From the NCBI GenBank assembly GCA_023426225.1, contig JAFABD010000080.1:1-7243 (forward strand): a stretch of 7,243 bases of DNA, read 5' to 3'. Source of the stretch: Pseudomonadota bacterium (lineage in GTDB: Bacteria; Pseudomonadota; Alphaproteobacteria; Sphingomonadales; Sphingomonadaceae). Of this stretch, positions 1 through 5,902 are shown in pieces. Positions within the stretch are counted from its first letter, which is position 1, and every line of letters begins with the position of its first letter. The position numbers and the translations under genes were made by a program. The notes below the pieces were generated by a model. That model worked only from the letters and a program-made list of their open reading frames with translations, was not told the origin of the DNA and ran no database searches.

Positions 1-1169
1 ACGGGCCGCAGGTGCGCGTGGCCGATACCGGCGCGGCGCTCGACGCACTGGGGCGCGCGGCGCGTGCGCGGATGCGGGGCCAGGTGATCGGCGTCACCGG
101 ATCGGTGGGCAAGACCGGCACCAAGGAGGCGCTGTTCGCCGCGCTCGACCGGATCGAGCCGGGCGCGGCGCATCGTTCGGTCAAGAGCTACAACAACCAT
201 ACCGGCGTGCCGCTGAGCCTTGCCCGGATGCCGCGCGAGGCGCGGTTCGGCGTGTTCGAGATGGGGATGAACCATGCCGGCGAGCTGGCGCAGCTCACCC
301 GGCTGGTGCGCCCGCACGTCGCGATCGTCACCACGATCGCCCCGGCGCATCTGGGCTTTTTCGCCGATGTCGGCGCGATCGCCGACGCCAAGGCCGAGAT
401 TTTCGAGGGGCTGGAGCCCGGCGGCACCGCGATCGTCCCGTTCGACAGCCCGTATCGCGACCGGCTGGCGGCGGCGGCGCGGCACCATGCGGGGCGCATC
501 GTCACCTTCGGGCTGGGCGAGGGCGCCGATTACCGTGCGGCCGACACGATGCGCACGCGCACCGGCGGCACCTTTGTCACCGCGCGGTTCGATGCGCGCG
601 AGCTGAGCTTCACGATCGGCCAGCCCGGCGCACACTGGGTGGCGAACGCGATGGCGATCCTGGCCGCCGTCGACGCGGTGGGCGGCGACCTGGAGCTGGC
701 CGGGCTGGCGCTGGCCGAGATGGACGGGCTGGCGGGGCGCGGGCGGCGCTTTCTGGCGCCGGTACGCGACGGCGAGGCGCTGGTGATCGACGAGAGCTAT
801 AACGCCAATCCCGCGTCGATGCGCGCGACGCTGGCGGTGCTGGGGCAGGAGCCGGGGCGCCGGCTGGCGGTGCTGGGCGAGATGCGCGAGCTGGGCGACC
901 ATGCCGAGGCATTCCACGCCGAACTCGCCGAACCGATCGCCGAGGCGGGCGTCGCCAAGGCGATTCTGGTCGGGCCGGCGATGGCGCCGCTTGCAAAGGC
1001 GCTTGAGGGACGCACCGATTTCGTCCATGTGCCCGACGCCGCCGCGGCGCTGAGCCGGCTTGAAGCCATGCTCCACCCCGGCGACGCGGTTCTCGTCAAA
1101 GGGTCCAACGGCGTGCGGCTCGCGACCGTCGTCGCCGCGCTGGCGGAAAGGCAAGCATGTTCTATCTGA
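1..1169 (+). CDS. murF: MurF, UDP-MurNAc-tripeptide--D-alanyl-D-alanine ligase (5' partial)
   Basis: Cytoplasmic ATP-dependent ligase that adds D-Ala-D-Ala to UDP-MurNAc-tripeptide, giving the pentapeptide precursor used by MraY. The reading frame is open from the first full codon at nt 3, so the gene starts upstream; the GTG at 12 is not a credible start because it leads straight into the conserved VADT..AL..L segment. About 388 residues are visible, against roughly 450-480 for the family, so only the N-terminal UDP-binding domain is largely missing. Counting from the GTG at 12, the ATP P-loop GVTGSVGKTGTKE is at residues 27-39, SYNNHTGVPL at 59-68, EMGMNHAGEL at 83-92, the AKAEIF stretch with the probable carbamylated Lys at 127, DESYNANPASM at 260-270, LGEMRELG at 288-295 and KGSNGVRL at 363-370. 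The 3' end overlaps mraY by 13 nt. No frameshift is seen. Function is inferred from family membership and is secure. Confidence 0.97.
   Translation, partial: GPQVRVADTGAALDALGRAARARMRGQVIGVTGSVGKTGTKEALFAALDRIEPGAAHRSVKSYNNHTGVPLSLARMPREARFGVFEMGMNHAGELAQLTRLVRPHVAIVTTIAPAHLGFFADVGAIADAKAEIFEGLEPGGTAIVPFDSPYRDRLAAAARHHAGRIVTFGLGEGADYRAADTMRTRTGGTFVTARFDARELSFTIGQPGAHWVANAMAILAAVDAVGGDLELAGLALAEMDGLAGRGRRFLAPVRDGEALVIDESYNANPASMRATLAVLGQEPGRRLAVLGEMRELGDHAEAFHAELAEPIAEAGVAKAILVGPAMAPLAKALEGRTDFVHVPDAAAALSRLEAMLHPGDAVLVKGSNGVRLATVVAALAERQACSI
1145..1151 (+). promoter_or_regulatory. Ribosome binding site of mraY
   Basis: GGAAAGG lies five bases before the mraY ATG and inside the last codons of murF. 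It supports the ATG at 1157 and so the 13-nt overlap between the two genes. Confidence 0.75.
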
Positions 1170-2227
1170 TCGCGGAGCATCTGGGGTTTCCCGGAGTCCT
1201 GAATCTTTTCCGCTACATCACGTTCCGGACCGGCGCGTCGATCGCGACGGCGCTGTTGCTGGGGCTCATCATCGGGCCGCGCTTCATCGGCTGGCTGCGC
1301 GTGCGGCAGGGCAAGGGGCAGCCGATCCGCACCGACGGGCCGCAGAGCCACCTGGCCAAGCGCGGCACGCCGACGATGGGCGGGCTGATGATCCTGACCG
1401 CGCTTTCGGTGTCGCTGCTGCTGTGGATGGACCTGTCGAACGCCTATGTGTGGGCGTGCCTGTTCGTCACGCTGGGCTTCGGCATGATCGGGTTCCTCGA
1501 CGACTATGACAAGGTGCGCAAGGCAAGCACCGCGGGCGTTTCCGGGCGCGTGCGGCTGCTGGGCGAATTCGCGATCGCGGGCGTCGCGAGCTGGATCATC
1601 GTGTCGCAGTCGGGGACGCAGCTTTACGTGCCGTTCCTGAGCTGGGTCCATCCGGACCTCGGCTATTTCTATATCCTGTTCGCCGCGTTCACGATCGTCG
1701 CCTTCGGCAACGCGGTGAACCTGACCGACGGGCTTGATGGCCTGGCGTCGATGCCGGTCATCATCGCGAGCCTCGCCTTCATGGTGATCGTCTACCTGAC
1801 GGGCAACGCCAAGTTCGCCACCTATCTGGGCATCCCCCACGTGCCGGGATCGGGCGAGCTTTCGATTTTCTGCGGCGCGATCGTCGGGGCGGGGCTCGCC
1901 TTTCTGTGGTTCAATGCGCCGCCGGCGGCGGTGTTCATGGGCGATACGGGCAGCCTGGCGCTGGGCGGCGCGCTGGGGACGATCGCCGTCACCGCGCATC
2001 ACGAGCTGGTGCTGGGGATCATCGGCGGGCTGTTCGTGATCGAGGCGCTGAGCGTCATCATCCAGGTGTTCTTCTATAAGCGCACCGGCAAGCGCGTGTT
2101 CAAGATGGCGCCGATCCACCATCATTTCGAGCAGCTCGGCTGGGCCGAGCCGACCGTGGTGATCCGTTTCTGGATTATCGCGTTCGTGCTGGCGCTCGCC
2201 GGTCTTGCGACGCTGAAGCTGCGGTGA
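1157..2227 (+). CDS. mraY: MraY, phospho-N-acetylmuramoyl-pentapeptide transferase
   Basis: Polytopic inner-membrane enzyme that transfers phospho-MurNAc-pentapeptide from UDP to undecaprenyl phosphate, forming lipid I and releasing UMP. At 356 residues it is full length for the family (about 360). Visible motifs are RGTPTMGG at 69-76, the catalytic DDYDK at 115-119, NAVNLTDGLDGLA at 185-197, FNAPPAAVFMGDTGS at 252-266 with the Mg-binding Asp at 263, and the MAPIHHHFE loop with the His triad at 321-323. Hydrophobic segments alternate along the protein in a way consistent with about ten membrane helices. The ATG at 1157 is chosen because it gives the usual short N-terminus before the first helix and has a good Shine-Dalgarno, GGAAAGG, five bases upstream. 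It overlaps murF by 13 nt in a different frame, and its TGA overlaps the murD start by 4 nt. It needs the MurF product and feeds MurG, both encoded in the same run. Confidence 0.98.
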   Translation: MFYLIAEHLGFPGVLNLFRYITFRTGASIATALLLGLIIGPRFIGWLRVRQGKGQPIRTDGPQSHLAKRGTPTMGGLMILTALSVSLLLWMDLSNAYVWACLFVTLGFGMIGFLDDYDKVRKASTAGVSGRVRLLGEFAIAGVASWIIVSQSGTQLYVPFLSWVHPDLGYFYILFAAFTIVAFGNAVNLTDGLDGLASMPVIIASLAFMVIVYLTGNAKFATYLGIPHVPGSGELSIFCGAIVGAGLAFLWFNAPPAAVFMGDTGSLALGGALGTIAVTAHHELVLGIIGGLFVIEALSVIIQVFFYKRTGKRVFKMAPIHHHFEQLGWAEPTVVIRFWIIAFVLALAGLATLKLR

Positions 2228-3525
2228 TTACCAGCGCGGCCTGGCGCGGCAAACGCTATGCGGTGCTCGGGCTCGCCCGCACGGGCGCGGCGACCGTGCG
2301 CGCGCTGGCGGCGAGCGGGGCGGACGTGCTGGCGTGGGATTCGAATGCGGCGGCGCGGGCCGCCGTTGCCGATGCGGGGGCTGCGCTGACGATCGGCGAT
2401 CCGCTGGCCGCCGACCTGACCGGTTATGCCGGGATGATCGTTTCGCCGGGCGTGCCGATCAACCGCCACCCGATCGCGGCGCATGCGCGCGCGGCGGGCG
2501 TGCCGGTGATCGGCGACATCGAGCTGTTCGCGCAGGTGCGCGGCGACCTGCCGCCGCACCGCGTCGTCGGCATCACCGGGACGAACGGCAAGTCGACGAC
2601 CACCGCGCTGATCCATCACATCCTCTCGACCGCGGGCATTCCCGCACGGCTGGGCGGCAATATCGGCCTGCCGATCCTGGGGCAGGAGCCGCTGCCCGAG
2701 GGCGGCGTCTATGTGCTGGAGCTGTCGAGCTACCAGATCGACCTGACCCACAGCCTCGACTGCGACGTCGCGGTGCTGCTCAACATCACCCCTGACCATC
2801 TCGACCGCTATGACGGCTTCGAGGGCTATGCTGCCTCCAAGGCGCGGCTGTTCGCGATGCAGAGCAAGGGCCATGCCGCCATTATCGGCATCGGCGATGC
2901 CGCTTCGGCGAACATCGCCCGGCAGGTGGCGTTGTCTGGCCGCAGCGAGGACGTGACCAAGATCGCGCCGGGCGTGTGCATGGACCAGTCGCGCTGGCCG
3001 GCGCTGCAGGGGCCGCACAATGCGCAGAACGCGCTGGCCGCGATCGCCGCGTGCGAGGCGCTGGGCATCGACCGCGCGGCGATCGACCGCGGGCTGGAGA
3101 CCTTTCCCGGGCTGCCGCACCGGATGGAGCGGATCGCGACGCGGAACGGCGTGCTGTTCGTCAACGACAGCAAGGCGACCAATCCCGAATCGACCGCGCC
3201 CGCGCTTGCGGCATATCCCCGCATCCACTGGATCCTGGGCGGCGTCGCCAAGACCGACAATCTGGAGGCATGCCGGCCGGGGTTCGGCCATGTCGTGCGC
3301 GCCTATACGATCGGCGATGCCGGGCCGATGTTCGAGCGGCTGCTGACCGGCACGGTGCCCGTCGAGGCGGCGGGGACGCTGGCCGCGGCGGTGGCGCGCG
3401 CGGCGGCGCTGGCGCAGCCGGGCGAGGTCGTGCTGCTGTCGCCCGCGTGCGCCTCGTTCGACCAGTTCCGCGACTATGAGGCGCGCGGCCGCGCCTTTGT
3501 CGAGGCGGTGGAGGCGCTGGGATGA
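2224..3525 (+). CDS. murD: MurD, UDP-MurNAc-L-alanine--D-glutamate ligase
   Basis: Cytoplasmic Mur ligase that adds D-Glu to UDP-MurNAc-L-Ala using ATP. At 433 residues it matches the usual length (about 430-470). Seen in order: N-terminal nucleotide-fold glycine motif GLARTGAA at 16-23, ATP P-loop GITGTNGKST at 116-125, GGNIG at 144-148, ELSSYQ at 166-171, NITPDHLDRY at 187-196, the YAASKARLF segment with the likely carbamylated Lys at 206, GPHNAQNALAA at 263-273, FPGLPHRME at 294-302, NDSKATNP at 314-321, HWILGG at 335-340 and the C-terminal SPACASFDQFRDYEARG run starting at 406. The start is GTG, sharing GTGA with the mraY stop. The next in-frame GTG (2263) would cut into the first beta strand and glycine motif, so it is rejected. 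There is no strong Shine-Dalgarno before 2224, which fits reinitiation after mraY. Its TGA overlaps the ftsW ATG. Confidence 0.97.
   Translation: MITSAAWRGKRYAVLGLARTGAATVRALAASGADVLAWDSNAAARAAVADAGAALTIGDPLAADLTGYAGMIVSPGVPINRHPIAAHARAAGVPVIGDIELFAQVRGDLPPHRVVGITGTNGKSTTTALIHHILSTAGIPARLGGNIGLPILGQEPLPEGGVYVLELSSYQIDLTHSLDCDVAVLLNITPDHLDRYDGFEGYAASKARLFAMQSKGHAAIIGIGDAASANIARQVALSGRSEDVTKIAPGVCMDQSRWPALQGPHNAQNALAAIAACEALGIDRAAIDRGLETFPGLPHRMERIATRNGVLFVNDSKATNPESTAPALAAYPRIHWILGGVAKTDNLEACRPGFGHVVRAYTIGDAGPMFERLLTGTVPVEAAGTLAAAVARAAALAQPGEVVLLSPACASFDQFRDYEARGRAFVEAVEALG
3510..3514 (+). promoter_or_regulatory. Ribosome binding site of ftsW
   Basis: GGAGG sits seven bases before the ftsW ATG, within the end of murD (codons for Val-Glu-Ala). 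It is a near-ideal Shine-Dalgarno and fixes the start at the ATGA overlap. Confidence 0.75.
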
Positions 3526-4751
3526 GCGACGCCGCCGAGGGAGAGACCATCGGCACCGAAGTGAAGCGTCGCGTCCAGAAACAGCTCGGCCGCGCGAACA
3601 CGTCGCGCGCGGGCATGTGGTTCTGGGAAGTCGACCGCGTGCTGCTGCTGCTCGTGCTGCTGCTGATCGGCATCGGACTGGTCGCGGTGGCGGCGGCGTC
3701 GCCCGCGACCGCGCGGCGTTATTCGGACGCCACGCACATCATGCCGACCATGTATTATTTCTGGCGGCAGGTGATGTGGGTGTGCGTCTCGCTGCCCGTG
3801 CTCGTCGGCGTGTCGATGCTGCCGGTGACGGCGGCGCGGCGGCTGGCGCTGGCAGGCGCGGCGGTGTTCGTCGTGCTGCTGATGCTGGTGCCGGTGATCG
3901 GGCACGAGACCAACGGCGCGCGGCGCTGGATCAACCTGGGCGTTTCCGAATTCCAGCCTTCGGAGTTCCTGAAACCGCTGTTCATCGTCGCGACGGCGTG
4001 GATGCTTTCGTTCCGCGCCAAGGATCCCGAGCTGCCCGTGCTGTTCCTGACGGGTGCGCTCACCGCGCTGATCGGCGTGCTGCTGATGCTCCAGCCCGAT
4101 TTCGGCCAGACGATCGTGTTCGGCACGGTGTGGGTGATCCTGCTGATGATCTCCGGCATCTCGCCCGCGGCGATCGGCGCGCTGATGGGCAGCGCGGTGG
4201 CGGGCGTGGTCGCGGCCTATCTGTTCTATTCGACCGCGCGGACGCGGATCGACAACTTCCTGTTCCCGACCAAGGACGCCGCGCTCGCCGACCGCTACCA
4301 GATCGAGATGGCGCACCAGACGCTGACCGAGGGCGGGCTGTTCGGCACCGGGCCGGGGCTGGGGCAGGTGAAGTTCCGGCTGCCCGAGGCGCATACCGAT
4401 TACATCTTTTCGGTGATCGGCGAGGAATTCGGGCTGATGGCGTGCGCGGTGATCGTGCTGCTCTATGCCGCGATCGTGATCCGCGTGTTCATGAAGATGC
4501 TCGACGAGGAGGACGCGTTCCGGCTGCTCGCGGCATCGGGACTGGCGGCGCAGTTCGGCGTGCAGGCGATGATCAACATGGCGGTCAACGTCGGCATCGC
4601 GCCGTCGAAGGGCATGACGCTGCCCTTTATCAGCTATGGCGGGTCGTCGATGATCGCGTTGTCGATCGGCTTTGGACTGCTGCTCGCTTTCACGCGTCGA
4701 AACCCGTATCTGAAGCGCTCTCCCTATGCAGGGCGGTGGAGCAAGGCATGA
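3522..4751 (+). CDS. ftsW: FtsW, SEDS-family septal peptidoglycan glycosyltransferase
   Basis: Inner-membrane divisome protein that polymerises lipid II into glycan strands, acting with its cognate class B PBP (FtsI). It has 409 residues, within the family range. A polar, basic N-terminal stretch of about 36 residues precedes the first helix (about 39-60), and alternating hydrophobic segments fit the ten-helix SEDS fold. Visible family motifs are NGARRWINLG at 131-140, FQPSEFLK at 144-151, QPDFGQT at 191-197, the extracellular LPEAHTDYIF motif at 287-296 whose Asp293 corresponds to the essential SEDS aspartate, and the C-terminal PSKGMTLPFISYGGSS at 361-376. The position between murD and murG in a dcw cluster favours FtsW over its paralogue RodA. 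The ATG at 3522 shares ATGA with the murD stop and has GGAGG seven bases upstream. No missing key residue is seen. Confidence 0.97.
   Translation: MSDAAEGETIGTEVKRRVQKQLGRANTSRAGMWFWEVDRVLLLLVLLLIGIGLVAVAAASPATARRYSDATHIMPTMYYFWRQVMWVCVSLPVLVGVSMLPVTAARRLALAGAAVFVVLLMLVPVIGHETNGARRWINLGVSEFQPSEFLKPLFIVATAWMLSFRAKDPELPVLFLTGALTALIGVLLMLQPDFGQTIVFGTVWVILLMISGISPAAIGALMGSAVAGVVAAYLFYSTARTRIDNFLFPTKDAALADRYQIEMAHQTLTEGGLFGTGPGLGQVKFRLPEAHTDYIFSVIGEEFGLMACAVIVLLYAAIVIRVFMKMLDEEDAFRLLAASGLAAQFGVQAMINMAVNVGIAPSKGMTLPFISYGGSSMIALSIGFGLLLAFTRRNPYLKRSPYAGRWSKA
4738..4741 (+). promoter_or_regulatory. Ribosome binding site of murG
   Basis: GGAG (within GGTGGAG) is six bases before the murG ATG, inside the last codons of ftsW. 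It decides the start of murG, whose frame is otherwise open for more than 1.2 kb upstream. Confidence 0.7.
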
Positions 4752-5902
4752 CGAATTCGCGAACCTATGTTCTGGCAGCCGGCGGAACCGGGGGGCACAT
4801 GGTGCCCGCCGCGGCGCTGGCGGTGGAACTGGCGAACCGGGGGCACCAGGTCGCGCTGGTGAGCGACGACCGCGGCGTGCGCTTTCCCGGACTGTTCGAC
4901 GGCGTCGAGACGCATGTGCTGCCCGCGGGGCGGCTAGGCGGCGGGCCGCTCGGCTATCTGCGTGCGGCGCGCAAGGTGCTGGCGGGACGCGCGATGGCAC
5001 GCAGCCTGTATCGCGAGATCGAGCCGGCGGCGGTGATCGGTTTCGGCGGCTATCCGGCGCTGCCCGCGCTGCTCGCGGCGTTTTCGGCGGGCGTGCCGAC
5101 GATCATCCACGAACAGAATGCGGTGCTGGGGCGCGTCAACCGCTTCGTCGCGCCGCGCGTCGACGCGATCGCGACCTCCTACGACGCGGTCGAGCGGATG
5201 AAGCCGGGCTGGGCGGCCAAGACGCACCTGGTCGGCAACCCCGTGCGCGAGACGGTGCTCGACCTGCGCGACCGGCCCTATCCCGCGCTGGACGAGGACG
5301 GCATCTTTCGCGTGCTCGTCACCGGCGGCAGCCAGGGTGCGTCGATCCTGAGCCAGGTGGTGCCCGACGGGCTGGCGCTGCTGCCGATCCATTTCCGCCG
5401 CCGGTTGCAGGTGACGCACCAGGCGCGGATCGAGGATATCGACATGGTCCGCGCCAAATATCAGGAACACGGCATCGCGGCCGAGATCGCCACCTATCTT
5501 CCCGACCTGCCCGAGCATCTTGCCTGGGCGCATGTGGTGATCGCGCGCGCGGGCGCATCGACGATCGCCGAGCTGACCGCGGCGGGGCGCCCGGCGATCC
5601 TGGTCCCGCTGCCCAGCGCGACCGACGACCACCAGGCCGCCAATGCGCGCGAGATCACCAAGGCGGGCGGCGCGCGGACCATCCCGCAGCGACTGTTCAC
5701 CGCGACCGAACTTGCCAAGCAGATCCAGAAGCTGGGCCTCGACACCGAGGGGCTGGCGCTGGCGGCGTCGCGCGCGCGCAGTTGCGGGCGGCCGCACGCG
5801 GTGCGCGACCTTGCCGATCTCGTCGAATCCATCAACGCGCCCGCCGCCCCGATCGGGATGCGGCCGGCGCCAGTTTCGGGCGGGAGGCCCGCTTACGCAT
5901 GA
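4748..5902 (+). CDS. murG: MurG, lipid I GlcNAc transferase
   Basis: Peripheral membrane GT-B (GT28) glycosyltransferase on the cytoplasmic face; it adds GlcNAc from UDP-GlcNAc to lipid I to make lipid II. The protein is 384 residues, a little longer than the common 355-370. Motifs: glycine loop GGTGGH at 12-17, GFGGYPALP at 98-106, HEQNAVLGRVNR at 121-132, GNPVR at 163-167, second glycine loop GGSQGA at 193-198, RAGAST at 267-272 with the UDP-GlcNAc-site Glu at 275, and DDHQAANA at 293-300. The last 22 or so residues (363-384) form a Pro/Ala/Gly-rich tail outside the recognisable fold. The same frame stays open far upstream through ftsW, but the true start is the ATG at 4748: it begins just before the first beta strand, shares ATGA with the ftsW stop, and has GGAG six bases upstream. 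The stop overlaps the murC start. Confidence 0.98.
   Translation: MTNSRTYVLAAGGTGGHMVPAAALAVELANRGHQVALVSDDRGVRFPGLFDGVETHVLPAGRLGGGPLGYLRAARKVLAGRAMARSLYREIEPAAVIGFGGYPALPALLAAFSAGVPTIIHEQNAVLGRVNRFVAPRVDAIATSYDAVERMKPGWAAKTHLVGNPVRETVLDLRDRPYPALDEDGIFRVLVTGGSQGASILSQVVPDGLALLPIHFRRRLQVTHQARIEDIDMVRAKYQEHGIAAEIATYLPDLPEHLAWAHVVIARAGASTIAELTAAGRPAILVPLPSATDDHQAANAREITKAGGARTIPQRLFTATELAKQIQKLGLDTEGLALAASRARSCGRPHAVRDLADLVESINAPAAPIGMRPAPVSGGRPAYA
5877..5898 (+). promoter_or_regulatory. murC ribosome binding site within a possible GC hairpin
   Basis: GGGAGG at 5882-5887 is the only good Shine-Dalgarno before the murC ATG, 11 nt away. It lies in a perfect inverted repeat: CGGGC (5877-5881) can pair with GCCCG (5887-5891), leaving GGGAG in the loop. 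A second register, GCGGG (5880-5884) with CCCGC (5888-5892), would instead pair half of the site. The Shine-Dalgarno role is well supported; the structure is an inference from complementarity only and short GC stems are common in such DNA. Confidence 0.5.

Noticed and set aside
320..385. Frequent CGATCG palindromes, here and throughout the window
   Set aside because: They arise from the common Ile codon ATC after a GCG or ACG codon and before a codon starting with G; no regular spacing suggests a binding array.
3641..3664. Run of CTG codons near the first FtsW membrane helix, looking like a short tandem repeat
   Set aside because: It encodes the leucine-rich first membrane helix with the preferred Leu codon and is interrupted by CTC and GTG; ordinary codon use explains it.
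3476..4747. Plus-strand open frame that would extend murG upstream by 424 residues
   Set aside because: The translation over ftsW is Arg/Ala/Gly-rich and featureless, while the MurG fold begins at the ATG at 4748 with its own Shine-Dalgarno. It is a GC-rich open frame, not a fusion protein.
3474..5000. 508-codon open frame on the minus strand, opposite ftsW and the start of murG
   Set aside because: It is in antisense codon register with ftsW, its translation is a low-complexity Arg/His/Asp/Gln-rich chain without any recognisable domain, and ftsW on the other strand has all its motifs.
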